A DNA stretch of 64,000 nt from Corynebacterium ammoniagenes DSM 20306 (GTDB lineage: Bacteria > Actinomycetota > Actinomycetes > Mycobacteriales > Mycobacteriaceae). This document shows, in pieces, positions 8,529 to 17,573 of this stretch (within the stretch, counting starts at the first letter, position 1; every line of letters starts with the position of its first letter). The notes under the pieces were generated by a model, which had not been told where the DNA came from, ran no database searches, and worked only from the letters and a program-made list of their open reading frames with translations. The position numbers were made by a program, and so were the translations under genes. The DNA lies in the NCBI RefSeq assembly GCF_001941425.1, contig NZ_CP009244.1, forward strand, positions 496,001-560,000. Reading direction: 5' to 3'.

Positions 8529-9314
8529 GTGAGTTTAAACGAGTCCATTGAGGCCGGTGTTTCGAAAAAGCTCGTCCTATTCGACCAGGACCAGCCGCGC
8601 TTTGCTGTGCGCGGAATCTTAGCCGGCGCCTACTTAGCGCTGGGCACGGCATTTGCTGGCGTCGCCGGCCAAGTCACCGAAAATCTAGCGCCGGGGACAG
8701 GCTCCATTGTCTTCGCGGCTCTTTTTGGCCTCGGATTATTTTCCATCGTGATTTTAGGCGCGGAGCTAGCCACCGGCTCGATGATGTTTTTCTGCTATGG
8801 CGCAGCCACTAAGCAACACAGCTGGGGGAAAGGTGTGTGGATGGTCTTTTTGACCACCATCTACAATCTTATCGGCGTAGTCATCATCGGCGCCGCTTTG
8901 GGCATGTCCGCCAAATTCGCGGACATGGATCCGACGCACTTGCTGTCGACGATTTCCATCGGCAAGGTGGAAAAGCCCATCGACGGAATGCTCGTGGAAG
9001 GCATGGTCGCAAACTTCGTCGTCAACATGGCAATTATCGGCGGCATTTTAGCCAAAGAAGTAGTCTCGAAGTTCTTTGTCATCGTGCCGATTATTGCGAT
9101 CTTCGTAGGTCTGTCGACCGAGCACGTCATCGCCAATTTCTGCGTGATGGTCATCGCCCTGTTTTCCTCCGATCCGATTCCTGCCGCGATGACTGTCGGT
9201 TCCATTTCCATCAACTGGGTTGTGGTCTGGATTGGCAACTTCATCGGCGGCGGACTGCTCATGGGCGGTGTGTACGCCTGGCTGAACAAGGGGCCGAAGG
9301 AATACCGCGATTAA
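8529..9314 (+). CDS. Formate/nitrite transporter (FNT/FocA family)
   Basis: Predicted pentameric anion channel in the cytoplasmic membrane that moves formate or nitrite. The 261 residues show six hydrophobic segments and FNT-type Gly-rich half-helices (GAYLALGTAFAGVAG; GAELATGSMMFF; NFVVNMAIIGG). It starts at GTG with GGGAAGG upstream. It is convergent with fdhD, with stop codons overlapping by 4 bp, so formate is the likely substrate. Confidence 0.85.
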   Translation: MSLNESIEAGVSKKLVLFDQDQPRFAVRGILAGAYLALGTAFAGVAGQVTENLAPGTGSIVFAALFGLGLFSIVILGAELATGSMMFFCYGAATKQHSWGKGVWMVFLTTIYNLIGVVIIGAALGMSAKFADMDPTHLLSTISIGKVEKPIDGMLVEGMVANFVVNMAIIGGILAKEVVSKFFVIVPIIAIFVGLSTEHVIANFCVMVIALFSSDPIPAAMTVGSISINWVVVWIGNFIGGGLLMGGVYAWLNKGPKEYRD

Positions 9315-10165
9315 CTCGCCGTTTCTTTCGCTGCAGGCTGCTGCAAGCGGCCAGCGTATAAATTAAAGCGGTCTCCACGGGCAAAACCCACGAGGTTCAT
9401 GCCCACATCGCGCGCAGTATCAACCGCCAGTGAAGACGCCGCCGAGACCGCAATCAGCGTGCCAAAGCCCGCCATCGCAGCTTTTTGCACCAGCTCAAAA
9501 GACGCGCGCGAACTCATAACCAAGATCAGGTCATTGGCCGGCAGCATGCCCTCCATGATCAAATGCCCAATGACCTTATCGGCCGCGTTGTGCCGGCCAA
9601 TATCTTCGCGCACCACAATCGGGTTGCCGTCATAATCAAAGGCACCCGCCGCGTGAATCCCGCCAGTCTTGCGAAATTGCTTTTGATATTCCCGCAGCTT
9701 ATCCGGCAATGTCGCCGCCAACTCCGGATTTAATTCCCGTTCGGGAATAGGGTGGTAAAGTTTCTGTGTTAACTCTTCTATCGAGGAGGTGCCGCAGACG
9801 CCGCAGGCGGAGTTCATCATCGTCAAGCGAACTGCCTCTGGCTGCAAAACCACGTTATTATCTAGCTGCACGTCGAGGACGTTGTAGGTATTTTCCCCCT
9901 GCGCGTTCGTGCCGGCGCAATACCGTGCCACGGCGATATCCTCCACGGTGCGAATGTGGCCTTCCGAATGCAAAAAGCCGTGCGCGAGCTCAATATCATT
10001 GCCCGGGGTGCGCATGGTGGTGGTCATGGTTTGCCCACCCACCCGAATCTCTAGCGGCTCTTCCGCAGTGACCGTATCGGCGCGGGTGTCTTGTTCCCAG
10101 CCCGTGCCATCATTGGTGCGACGCATGCGCGTGACTGCATAATTCTGATTCAAACGCCCTGCCAT
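9311..10165 (-). CDS. fdhD: Formate dehydrogenase accessory sulfurtransferase FdhD
   Basis: Transfers sulfur to the molybdenum cofactor of formate dehydrogenase. The 284 residues contain the catalytic CxxC motif (SACGVCGTSS), FRKTGGIHAAG, VREDIGRHNAADKVIG and the C-terminal SSRASFELVQKA motif. The ATG overlaps the stop of the upstream gene by one base (TAATG), so the two are coupled. The fdhF gene that accompanies this pair in C. glutamicum is not found here. Confidence 0.93.
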   Translation of the reverse strand: MAGRLNQNYAVTRMRRTNDGTGWEQDTRADTVTAEEPLEIRVGGQTMTTTMRTPGNDIELAHGFLHSEGHIRTVEDIAVARYCAGTNAQGENTYNVLDVQLDNNVVLQPEAVRLTMMNSACGVCGTSSIEELTQKLYHPIPERELNPELAATLPDKLREYQKQFRKTGGIHAAGAFDYDGNPIVVREDIGRHNAADKVIGHLIMEGMLPANDLILVMSSRASFELVQKAAMAGFGTLIAVSAASSLAVDTARDVGMNLVGFARGDRFNLYAGRLQQPAAKETAS

Positions 10166-10443
10166 TAGCTCTCCTTATCTTGTGTGCAGTCGGCATTGAC
10201 TAACGCACTTATCTTGTCGATGTTTCCCTCAACCTCTTCCGGGCTGTTTGACGCTAGGCCGACTAAAAATGCGGTCAATGGTGCCGCGGGGCGGGAGCGG
10301 TTATGCGCGACATCGCGGGTGAGATCAAGCAAAGCGCGAATATGCGAAGTGGCGTGATCCGGCGGAAGGTCTAAGGCCTCGGCGGCCTCCACCAGCCACT
10401 CGTGCGCGGTCTGAACCGCCTTGTCATCTGGGGACTTACTCAT
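10165..10443 (-). CDS. Small DUF6457-like protein, partner of FdhD
   Basis: The 92-residue protein resembles the small helical domain sometimes linked to molybdopterin guanylyltransferases and the short gene between fdhD and fdhF in C. glutamicum (cg0617 region). It contains HEWLVEAAEALDLP and LLDLTRDVAHNRSRPAAPLTAFL. The ATG at 10443 is chosen; the frame is open 114 bp upstream, but that part looks non-coding. A molybdenum-cofactor role is inferred from coupling to fdhD and family resemblance. Confidence 0.7.
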   Translation of the reverse strand: MSKSPDDKAVQTAHEWLVEAAEALDLPPDHATSHIRALLDLTRDVAHNRSRPAAPLTAFLVGLASNSPEEVEGNIDKISALVNADCTQDKES

Positions 10444-10785
10444 ACCCACACTGTAGTACGTCGGGGCAAATTGGAAATATGTGAAATTAACATCAGGGGT
10501 TTGGAAAAAGCCAGCTAAAACGGTAAAGTAGCACGTCGGACTAGCGCTAAGCTGCAATGTTGCGGTTAACCTGCACGAAAGCGGCTGTGATGGGCTAATC
10601 CGAGCACGATTTTAATACATCTACTTTGTTGTAGGCCCCTCGCCAAAATAGCGGCCCGTGTATGCATCAAAGGGTGGCGAGCGCCCTCCGGTATTGACCG
10701 GTGGGAGCGTAAGTAGCCCGAAATCACACGGAAAACGCAGGTGGGTTAGGGAACCGCGACAAGAAAGGCAAACGGTCACTTAACT
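10444..10785. other. Non-coding region with rpsH operon leader
   Basis: 342 bp without a convincing gene. It must hold the promoter for the rpsH-rplO operon: a TTAATA-type sequence lies near 10612-10617, and about 160 bp of leader precede rpsH. Short pairings such as CCGG-TATTGA-CCGG near 10690 suggest leader structure, but no clear riboswitch is seen. Confidence 0.4.
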
Positions 10786-11169
10786 ATGACCATGACAGAT
10801 CCAATCGCGGACATGCTGTCGCGCGTGCGCAATGCAAACCATGCGCAGCACGACACCGTGTCTATGCCGACCTCCAAGCTCAAGGCAAACATTGCTGAGA
10901 TCTTGAAGCAGGAAGGCTACATCGCTGACTACTCCGTCGAAGGACACCAGCTGTCCCTCGAGCTTAAGTACAACAACCGTGAGCGCTCCCTTTCGGGTCT
11001 ACGCCGCGTGTCTAAGCCAGGTCTGCGTGTGTACGCAAAGTCCACTAACCTGCCAAAGGTTCTAGGCGGCCTGGGCGTGGCCATCATCTCCACGTCTTAC
11101 GGCCTTCTGACCGACCGTCAGGCTACCGAGAAGGGTGTAGGCGGAGAAGTCCTCGCCTACGTCTGGTAA
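10786..11169 (+). CDS. rpsH: 30S ribosomal protein S8
   Basis: 16S rRNA-binding assembly protein of 127 residues starting [17 protein letters not shown] and ending with the conserved [23 protein letters not shown] second ATG two codons later is an alternative start. It is the first gene of the second spc block. Confidence 0.97.
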   Translation: MTMTDPIADMLSRVRNANHAQHDTVSMPTSKLKANIAEILKQEGYIADYSVEGHQLSLELKYNNRERSLSGLRRVSKPGLRVYAKSTNLPKVLGGLGVAIISTSYGLLTDRQATEKGVGGEVLAYVW

Positions 11170-11184
11170 AGGGAGGTATGCACA

Positions 11185-11721
11185 ATGTCACGAATTGGTA
11201 AGGCACCCATCGCTTTGGCGAATGGCGTAGAAACCAAGATCAACGGTCAAAATGTTGAGGTTAAGGGCCCAAAGGGCACCCTTCACGTTGAGATCCCAGC
11301 TCCAATCACCGCGGAAGTTGAGGACAACGAAATTCGCGTTGTCCGTCCTGATGATCACCGTGAGAACCGTGCACTGCACGGCCTGTCTCGCTCGCTCATC
11401 AACAACGCCGTCGTTGGTGTCACCGAGGGTTTCACCATCAAGATGGAAATCTTTGGCGTCGGCTACCGTGTAGCGCAAAAGGGTAAGGACCTGGAGTTCG
11501 CTCTGGGTTACTCTCACCCGATCCTCATGGAGGCTCCTGAGGGAATTACCTTCGCTACCGATGGCACCACCAAGTTGTCCATCTCCGGTATTGACAAGCA
11601 AATCGTCGGACAGATCGCTGCGAACATCCGTCGTCTTCGTAAGGACGATCCTTACAAGGGCAAGGGCATCCGTTACGCAGGCGAGCAGGTCCGTCGCAAG
11701 GTCGGAAAGACGGGTAAGTAA
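11185..11721 (+). CDS. rplF: 50S ribosomal protein L6
   Basis: Large-subunit protein near the sarcin-ricin loop. It has 178 residues: two tandem L6 domains and the C-terminal signature [27 protein letters not shown] precedes the start. It lies 15 bp after rpsH. Confidence 0.98.
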   Translation: MSRIGKAPIALANGVETKINGQNVEVKGPKGTLHVEIPAPITAEVEDNEIRVVRPDDHRENRALHGLSRSLINNAVVGVTEGFTIKMEIFGVGYRVAQKGKDLEFALGYSHPILMEAPEGITFATDGTTKLSISGIDKQIVGQIAANIRRLRKDDPYKGKGIRYAGEQVRRKVGKTGK

Positions 11722-11724
11722 GCA

Positions 11725-12126
11725 ATGGCAAACACTGAAACCGCAAAGCGCACCCCAGTCGGCAAGGACATCTCCACCCGACGTCGCGAAGCACGTGCTC
11801 GTCGCCACTTCCGCGTCCGTAAGACCCTGCGTGGCACCCCAGCGGCTCCTCGCTTGGTTGTCCACCGCTCCTCCCGCCACATGCACGTTCAGCTTATCGA
11901 TGACATCGCAGGCCACACCTTGGCTGCTGCATCCTCGATGGAAGCTGACGTGCGCGCACTGGAAGGCGACAAGAAGGCTAAGGCCTCCAAGGTTGGCGCA
12001 CTGATTGCTGCGCGTGCCAAGGAAGCTGGAGTCGAAAAGGTCGTCTTCGACCGCGCAGGCTACAAGTACCACGGTCGCGTCGCAGCTCTTGCAGACGCGG
12101 CTCGCGAAGGTGGTTTGAAGTTCTAA
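11725..12126 (+). CDS. rplR: 50S ribosomal protein L18
   Basis: 5S rRNA-binding protein of 133 residues with the motif [17 protein letters not shown] and C-terminal [20 protein letters not shown]. It lies 3 bp after rplF. Confidence 0.98.
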   Translation: MANTETAKRTPVGKDISTRRREARARRHFRVRKTLRGTPAAPRLVVHRSSRHMHVQLIDDIAGHTLAAASSMEADVRALEGDKKAKASKVGALIAARAKEAGVEKVVFDRAGYKYHGRVAALADAAREGGLKF

Positions 12127-12160
12127 TGGTCAACGGAAACATCAACGGAAGGAACGCCTA

Positions 12161-12781
12161 ATGTCGGACCGTGAACAGCGTGACGGCGGACGCTCCGCCG
12201 AAAACAACAACAACCGTGGCGGCCGCGGCCGTCGCGACGATCGTCGTAACCCGCAGGACAACGAGCGCGATAAGTACATCGAGCGCGTTGTCACCATCAA
12301 CCGCGTCTCCAAGACCGTCAAGGGTGGACGCAACATGTCGTTCACCGCACTGGTCATCGTTGGCGACGGCCAGGGCATGGTTGGCGTTGGCTACGGCAAG
12401 GCTAAGGAAGTACCTGCTGCTATCCAAAAGGGTGCAGAGGAAGCTCGCAAGAACTTCTTCCGCGTTCCTATGGTCGGCGGCACCATCACCCACCCAGTCC
12501 AGGGTCGCGACGCAGCTGGCATCGTTATGATGAAGCCTGCCGCACCTGGTACCGGTGTTATTGCTGGTGGCGCTGCACGTCCAGTGCTTGAGTGCGCTGG
12601 CATCCAGGACATCCTGTCGAAGTCTCTCGGCTCCGATAATGCCCTCAACGTCGTCCGCGCAACCGTGGACGGCCTGAAGCAGCTGGTCCGCCCTGAAGAG
12701 GTTGCCGCACGTCGTGGCAAGTCCTTGGAAGAGGTCACCCCAGCCCGTATGCTGCGCCTGCGCGCAGGACAGGAGGCATAA
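12161..12781 (+). CDS. rpsE: 30S ribosomal protein S5
   Basis: Decoding-accuracy protein of 206 residues. The N-terminal ~40 residues are a polar Arg/Gly/Asn-rich extension beyond the usual ~166, as in other actinobacteria. The S5 domain begins near [11 protein letters not shown] and contains [23 protein letters not shown] lies upstream of the ATG. Confidence 0.98.
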   Translation: MSDREQRDGGRSAENNNNRGGRGRRDDRRNPQDNERDKYIERVVTINRVSKTVKGGRNMSFTALVIVGDGQGMVGVGYGKAKEVPAAIQKGAEEARKNFFRVPMVGGTITHPVQGRDAAGIVMMKPAAPGTGVIAGGAARPVLECAGIQDILSKSLGSDNALNVVRATVDGLKQLVRPEEVAARRGKSLEEVTPARMLRLRAGQEA

Positions 12782-12785
12782 TCCA

Positions 12786-12971
12786 ATGGCTCTGAAGATT
12801 ACACAGGTAAAGGGCCTGGTAGGCACCAAGCCAAACCACCGCGCAAACATGGAGGCTTTGGGCCTCAAGCGCATCGGTCATTCTGTTATTCAGCAGGACA
12901 CCCCGATCATCCGTGGTATGGCCAATAAGGTACGTCACCTGGTCACCGTCGAAGAAGTGGCAGGGGAGTAG
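12786..12971 (+). CDS. rpmD: 50S ribosomal protein L30
   Basis: The 61-residue protein begins [20 protein letters not shown], the usual L30 size. A longer open frame starts at 12702 inside rpsE, but the ATG at 12786 matches the family and has AGGAGG at about 12771-12776. Confidence 0.97.
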   Translation: MALKITQVKGLVGTKPNHRANMEALGLKRIGHSVIQQDTPIIRGMANKVRHLVTVEEVAGE

Positions 12972-12978
12972 ATAAACC

Positions 12979-13428
12979 ATGGCTGATATCATCAAGCTGC
13001 ATGATCTGCGCCCATCAAAGGGTGCAAACACGTCGAAGACCCGCGTTGGCCGCGGTGAGGCATCAAAGGGCAAGACTGCCGGCCGCGGTACCAAGGGTAC
13101 CCGCGCACGTCGTCAGGTTCCGGCTGCCTTCGAAGGTGGCCAGATGCCTATTCACATGCGTCTGCCTAAGCTCAAGGGCTTTAAGAATCCAAACAAGATT
13201 ACCTACCAGGTAGTCAACGTTGAAGATTTGGCAACCGCATTCCCACAGGGTGGCGAGGTAGCAGTAGCTGACCTCGTTTCCGCTGGCCTGGTCCGCGCTA
13301 AGCAGCCGGTCAAGGTTCTGGGCGAAGGCGAAATCAGCGTCAAGCTGAACGTCACCGCAGACAAGTTCTCTAAGTCTGCAGTAGAAAAGATCGAGGCTGC
13401 TGGTGGTTCCACCACCGCAACCAAGTAG
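12979..13428 (+). CDS. rplO: 50S ribosomal protein L15
   Basis: Late-assembly 23S-binding protein of 149 residues with the basic Gly-rich N-terminus ([21 protein letters not shown]) and the [20 protein letters not shown] signature. It is the last gene before a terminator. Confidence 0.97.
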   Translation: MADIIKLHDLRPSKGANTSKTRVGRGEASKGKTAGRGTKGTRARRQVPAAFEGGQMPIHMRLPKLKGFKNPNKITYQVVNVEDLATAFPQGGEVAVADLVSAGLVRAKQPVKVLGEGEISVKLNVTADKFSKSAVEKIEAAGGSTTATK

Positions 13429-13449
13429 TAGGTTAATTTAAGACTTACT

Positions 13450-13498
13450 GAGGGCTTCATCTGAACATCACGTTCGGGTGAGGCCCTTTCTTGTTTTG
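13450..13498 (+). terminator. Terminator after rplO
   Basis: GAGGGC at 13450-13455 pairs with GCCCTTTC at 13483-13490 around an inner TCATC-GAAC/GTTC-GGTGA stem, followed by a T-rich run. It separates rplO from secY. The remaining ~250 bp to secY hold no gene and presumably the secY promoter. Confidence 0.75.
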
Positions 13499-13746
13499 TT
13501 GCGCGCAACCAGCGAAAGTCTCCGCGGTAGTCCTTGATCACATCAACGAGAACTCGCGGGCGCAAGCAGGTAAAGTTGACCAAGGCATAACCGGTCCCGA
13601 AATACCACCTAGCTACTAAAGGCTGGTAGTGTTTCACTGTTGTGTAAGTAGCGCTCATTACGAGACGCAATTGATAGCGAAATTTTATTTAGTGTGCTTT
13701 CCTCCTGCCTAACCTTGGCCCGGTAGGGAAGTCTCAGGAGGCATTT

Positions 13747-15075
13747 GTGTCCGCCATTATTCAGGCATTTAAGGACGCCGATCTCCGGAAGAAGATCATT
13801 TTCACCATCGTAATGATCATTGCTTACCGAATCGGTGCCCAAATCCCGACCCCGGGAGTGGATTACGCAAGCATTACGGCGCAGCTTCGTCAGCTCACCC
13901 AAGAATCGGGCGACCTGTATTCGGTCATCAACCTGTTCTCAGGCGGAGCGCTGCTGCAGTTGTCGATATTTGCAATCGGCATCATGCCGTATATTACGGC
14001 CTCGATTATTGTTCAGCTTCTCACGGTTGTGATTCCGCACTTTGAACAGCTGAAGAAGGAAGGTCAGTCCGGCCAATCCAAGATGACGCAGTACACGCGT
14101 TATCTCACGCTGGCATTAGCATTATTGCAATCAGCCGGCATCGTCGCGCTTGCGGACCGCCAGCAACTTCTCGGCCAAGGCGTAGAAGTACTGAACCCGG
14201 ATCGCAATATCTTTACCCTTATTGTCATGGTTCTCGTCATGACCTCCGGTGCTGTCCTCGTGATGTGGATGGGCGAGCTGATTACCGAAAAGGGCATCGG
14301 CAACGGCATGTCCCTGTTGATCTTCGCGGGTATTGCCACGCGCCTGCCTACCGACGGTCTTCAGATCCTGCAAAACAACGGCGGCCTAGTCTTCGCCATG
14401 GTTGTCGTGGGCGTCGTCATCCTCGTTGCAGGCATTACCTTTATCGAGCAGGGACAGCGCCGCATCCCCGTTCAGTACGCCAAGCGCATGGTCGGCCGTC
14501 GTCAGTACGGTGGTTCTTCCACCTACCTGCCGCTGAAGGTTAACCAAGCCGGCGTGATTCCAGTGATTTTTGCATCCTCACTGATTTACATGCCAGTGCT
14601 GATTACTCAGATCGTCAACTCCGCGCAGGCGACTCCGCCGGATAACTGGTGGCAGCGCAACGTCATCGCCTGGCTGCAAGCGCCATCGTCGTGGCAGTAC
14701 ATCCTGGTGTATTTCGTACTGACGATCTTCTTTTCTTACTTCTATGTCTCCGTTCAGTACGATCCGGCCGAACAAGCAGATAATATGAAGCGTTACGGCG
14801 GTTTTATCCCAGGTATTCGCCCGGGCCGCCCGACCGCAGAATATTTGGGATTCGTCATGAACCGCTTGCTCTTCGTCGGTGCTATCTACCTCGCGCTGAT
14901 TGCCGTGATGCCAAATATCCTGCTCGACATGGGCGTCGGTGGCCAAGGTCAAGGTGGTGGCATGTCGGCATTCGGCGGTACCGCTATTCTGATTCTTGTG
15001 TCCGTGGCACTGACCACGGTCAAGCAAATCGAATCCCAACTACTCCAATCCAACTACGAAGGACTTCTTAAGTAA
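13747..15075 (+). CDS. secY: Preprotein translocase channel subunit SecY
   Basis: Central pore of the Sec translocon in the cytoplasmic membrane. The 442 residues have ten hydrophobic segments. Visible motifs are [13 protein letters not shown] near the N-terminus, GISMLS-like [14 protein letters not shown], and [10 protein letters not shown] in cytoplasmic loop 4. It starts at GTG with AGGAGG 5 bp upstream. The stop overlaps the adk start. Confidence 0.97.
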   Translation: MSAIIQAFKDADLRKKIIFTIVMIIAYRIGAQIPTPGVDYASITAQLRQLTQESGDLYSVINLFSGGALLQLSIFAIGIMPYITASIIVQLLTVVIPHFEQLKKEGQSGQSKMTQYTRYLTLALALLQSAGIVALADRQQLLGQGVEVLNPDRNIFTLIVMVLVMTSGAVLVMWMGELITEKGIGNGMSLLIFAGIATRLPTDGLQILQNNGGLVFAMVVVGVVILVAGITFIEQGQRRIPVQYAKRMVGRRQYGGSSTYLPLKVNQAGVIPVIFASSLIYMPVLITQIVNSAQATPPDNWWQRNVIAWLQAPSSWQYILVYFVLTIFFSYFYVSVQYDPAEQADNMKRYGGFIPGIRPGRPTAEYLGFVMNRLLFVGAIYLALIAVMPNILLDMGVGGQGQGGGMSAFGGTAILILVSVALTTVKQIESQLLQSNYEGLLK

Positions 15076-15620
15076 TGCGACTCGTTCTCCTCGGCCCTCC
15101 CGGTGCTGGCAAAGGTACTCAGGCAGCAATCCTCAGCGAAAAGCTGAACGTTCCCCACATCTCCACCGGAGACCTCTTCCGCGCGAACATTGGCGAAGGC
15201 ACCCCGCTGGGAGTAGAAGCTAAAAGCTACATGGACGCCGGAAAGCTCGTGCCTACCGACGTCACCGCGCGCATGGTCGAAGATCGCCTGTCGCAGGACG
15301 ATGCCGCCAACGGCTTCCTGCTCGATGGCTTCCCTCGCACGGTGGAGCAGGCCGAGATCCTCAACGACCTGTTGGCCAAGAACAACCAGAGCCTGGATGG
15401 CGTGCTCAACTTCCAGGTCTCCGATGACGTCGTCGTCGAGCGCATGCTGGCTCGTGGCCGCGCCGATGACAACGAGGAAACCATCCGCACCCGCATGTCC
15501 GTCTACCGCGACGAGACCATGCCACTGATCGACCACTACGGCGATCAGATCATCGACATCAAGGCCGAAGGCACCGTCGACGAGATCAATGACGCCGCGA
15601 TGAAAGCCATCGGCAAGTAA
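15075..15620 (+). CDS. adk: Adenylate kinase (short form)
   Basis: Converts ATP + AMP to 2 ADP. The 181 residues lack the long LID insertion, as usual in actinobacteria. The P-loop [10 protein letters not shown] is at residues 7-16, followed by HISTGDLFR and the AMP-site segment [14 protein letters not shown]. It overlaps the secY stop by one base, giving coupled translation. Confidence 0.97.
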   Translation: MRLVLLGPPGAGKGTQAAILSEKLNVPHISTGDLFRANIGEGTPLGVEAKSYMDAGKLVPTDVTARMVEDRLSQDDAANGFLLDGFPRTVEQAEILNDLLAKNNQSLDGVLNFQVSDDVVVERMLARGRADDNEETIRTRMSVYRDETMPLIDHYGDQIIDIKAEGTVDEINDAAMKAIGK

Positions 15621-16421
15621 ATGGGACGACGCAGCCGCAAGAACCTAATTCCAGCGCGCACGCCAGGTGAGCTGGATGCCATGCAAGCCGCCGGTGAGAT
15701 TGTCGGCCGCACCCTGCAGGCGGTGCGTGCGGCTGCCAAACCCGGGGTGTCGACGATGGAGCTTGACGCCCTAGCGGAACAAACCATCCGCGACGCCGGA
15801 GCCGTCCCCACCTTTTTAGGCTACGGCGGCTTTACCGGAAGTATCTGCACCTCCGTCAATGACGTGATTGTCCACGGCATTCCCAATGATCAGCACATCC
15901 TCAAAGATGGCGACTTGGTCTCCATTGACTGCGGCGCGACCTTAGACGGTTGGGTAGGGGACTCCGCCTGGACCTTCGGCATTGGGGAGCTCGCAGAAAA
16001 CGCACAAAAGCTTAACGATGCCACCGCGTGGATCCTTGACCAAGGCATTCAAGCCATGCAGCCGGGCAACCGCTTGACCGATATCTCCCACGCGATCGAG
16101 GTTGCCACCGCGGCGGCCGAAGAGAAGTGGGATGTTGACCTCTTTATCGTCGATGGCTTTGGCGGCCACGGCATTGGCCGGACGATGCACGAAGATCCTT
16201 TCCTTCCCAACGAAGGTAAAGCCAACCGGGGCCCGCTGATCCAAGAAGGTTCCACGCTCGCTATTGAGCCGCTGATTACCTTGGGCACCGAAGACAACTT
16301 CGTTGATGCTGATGATGAGTGGACTGTCTACACCGAGGACGGCTCTTGGGCTGCGCACTGGGAACACACGGTGGCCGCAACGGCGAATGGCCCGAGAATT
16401 TTGACGCCACGCTCCTCATAA
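15621..16421 (+). CDS. map: Methionine aminopeptidase type I
   Basis: Removes N-terminal Met from nascent proteins. The 266 residues contain the metal ligands in SIDCGATLDGWVGDSA, GFGGHGIGRTMHEDP, and the C-terminal EPLITLG and WEHT segments. Its ATG abuts the adk stop directly, giving the classic secY-adk-map order. Confidence 0.95.
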   Translation: MGRRSRKNLIPARTPGELDAMQAAGEIVGRTLQAVRAAAKPGVSTMELDALAEQTIRDAGAVPTFLGYGGFTGSICTSVNDVIVHGIPNDQHILKDGDLVSIDCGATLDGWVGDSAWTFGIGELAENAQKLNDATAWILDQGIQAMQPGNRLTDISHAIEVATAAAEEKWDVDLFIVDGFGGHGIGRTMHEDPFLPNEGKANRGPLIQEGSTLAIEPLITLGTEDNFVDADDEWTVYTEDGSWAAHWEHTVAATANGPRILTPRSS

Positions 16422-16447
16422 ACTATGCGAAAGTTGGCAGCAAGGTC

Positions 16448-16460
16448 TATACTTCTTGCC
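16448..16460 (+). promoter_or_regulatory. -10 element giving a probable leaderless transcript
   Basis: TATACT at 16448-16453 lies exactly 7 bp before the ATG at 16461 and no ribosome-binding site precedes that ATG, so transcription and translation probably start at the same base. This start is inferred from spacing. Confidence 0.55.
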
Positions 16461-17258
16461 ATGTTGAATTCCAGCTTTGCCGGTGTCCGCCGCGGGATCG
16501 TAGCTTTGGCTGCGTCTGTCGCCACTGGGGTAGCGCTTCTCGGCGCCTCCCCAGCGGCCCAGGCTCAGCCCGCAGTGCCTGAACTGCCTGATTTCGCCCA
16601 GAGTTCTACCGATATCACCTTTGATGACGTCTTAAACCAGACCCGCGAAAATGCGTGGGATTCCCGTAACGCCTTTTTGAGCCAGGTCAGCGATTTCGAC
16701 CCGAACGCTGCCCGTCAAATCAAGCCAGTGCTCGATAGCGCCATTGACGTCACCTTCCCGGGACTGCGCGCTCAGAAAGAACGTGAAGAAGTCCAGCGTC
16801 TCGCAGCTATCCGCGAATCTCGTGAGGCCGAGGTAGCAGCCGAGAGGGCACGCGCCGAAGAAGCAGCACGCCAAGCTGAGGCAGAGCGCCAGCGCCAAGA
16901 GTTCAACGTTGGTCCCTGTCCTGCTGATGCCGATGTTTGCGTCGACATCGACGGCCGCCGCACCTGGTTGCAAAACAACGGTGAAATCTCCTACGTCGCG
17001 CCGTCGATGGCTCCAGGCAAGCCTGGCGAAGACACCCCACGCGGTACTTTCTACGTCAACCGCAAGGTCAAAGACGAGATCTCTTACGAGTTCAACAACG
17101 CTCCGATGCCGTACGCGATCTACTTCACCAACAACGGCCACGCTTTCCACATGGGCAACCCAGCCTATGACTCCGCAGGCTGTGTCCGCTTGCCAGAGCA
17201 AGCAGCGCTGACCTTCTGGAATGACCTGCAAATCGGCGACAAGGTCTTCATCTACTAA
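16461..17258 (+). CDS. Exported L,D-transpeptidase (YkuD domain)
   Basis: Forms 3-3 peptidoglycan cross-links or attaches partners outside the membrane. The 265-residue product has a signal peptide ending AQAQP. An Ala/Glu/Arg-rich helical stretch (about residues 105-145, REAEVAAERARAEEAARQ) follows, then a C-terminal YkuD domain with the HMGNPAYDSAGCVRLP catalytic motif (His, Ser, Cys, Arg intact). The ATG at 16461 gives a clean signal peptide; an ATG at 16425 in frame adds 12 residues with no ribosome site. It follows map, 39 bp away, but has its own promoter. Confidence 0.85.
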   Translation: MLNSSFAGVRRGIVALAASVATGVALLGASPAAQAQPAVPELPDFAQSSTDITFDDVLNQTRENAWDSRNAFLSQVSDFDPNAARQIKPVLDSAIDVTFPGLRAQKEREEVQRLAAIRESREAEVAAERARAEEAARQAEAERQRQEFNVGPCPADADVCVDIDGRRTWLQNNGEISYVAPSMAPGKPGEDTPRGTFYVNRKVKDEISYEFNNAPMPYAIYFTNNGHAFHMGNPAYDSAGCVRLPEQAALTFWNDLQIGDKVFIY

Positions 17259-17291
17259 TTCGGACCCTATAAATTCCGCCAAAGCTGTATC

Positions 17292-17332
17292 GGCGCGAAC
17301 TTCCTGCACATTGGGAAGTTCGCGCCATTTTT
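17292..17332 (+). terminator. Strong intrinsic terminator after the L,D-transpeptidase
   Basis: A 13-bp perfect stem, GGCGCGAACTTCC (17292-17304) with its complement at 17314-17326, is followed by ATTTTT. Confidence 0.93.
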
Positions 17333-17410
17333 ATGCCGTTCCCCGTGTGGGCACCACCCGACGAAATACAGCCGCTCGCCGACAATTGTCCGTGTGCTCA
17401 TCGTGGGTGT

Positions 17411-17416
17411 TAAACT
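17411..17416 (+). promoter_or_regulatory. -10 element of the erm leader transcript
   Basis: TAAACT lies 7 bp before the leader-peptide ATG, and TTGTCC near 17386 is a possible -35 (19-bp spacer). The layout predicts a leaderless start at 17424. Confidence 0.45.
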
Positions 17417-17423
17417 GCCTGCC

Positions 17424-17468
17424 ATGTGTTGTGCAAGCATTGCAGTAGTGGAGAACAACCGTCGATAA
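17424..17468 (+). CDS. Erm leader peptide with IAVV stalling motif
   Basis: The 14-codon frame encodes MCCASIAVVENNRR. IAVV is one of the known macrolide-dependent stalling motifs of erm leader peptides, as in the ermA leader MCTSIAVV. Here the motif falls at codons 6-9, almost the same place. The peptide ends 105 bp before the methylase start and overlaps the first arm of a hairpin series. The inferred role is drug-dependent ribosome stalling that exposes the erm start. Confidence 0.8.
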   Translation: MCCASIAVVENNRR

Positions 17469-17544
17469 CGGCGGTACCCACTGTTAATTAATGAGTTCCG
17501 CCGTTCTACCGGTCCTGCCGGGCGGCGTCTTTTCGCATGCCCGG
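17467..17544 (+). promoter_or_regulatory. Attenuator hairpins upstream of erm
   Basis: AACGGCGG (17467-17474) pairs with CCGCCGTT (17498-17505), and CCGGGC (17518-17523) pairs with GCCCGG (17539-17544). The first arm begins at the leader stop codon, so a ribosome stalled on IAVV could block it and shift pairing. The erm ribosome site (GCGGAGC near 17560) lies just after the second hairpin. Confidence 0.6.
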
Positions 17545-17573
17545 TTCCGTCTACGGATTCGCGGAGCTATCTC

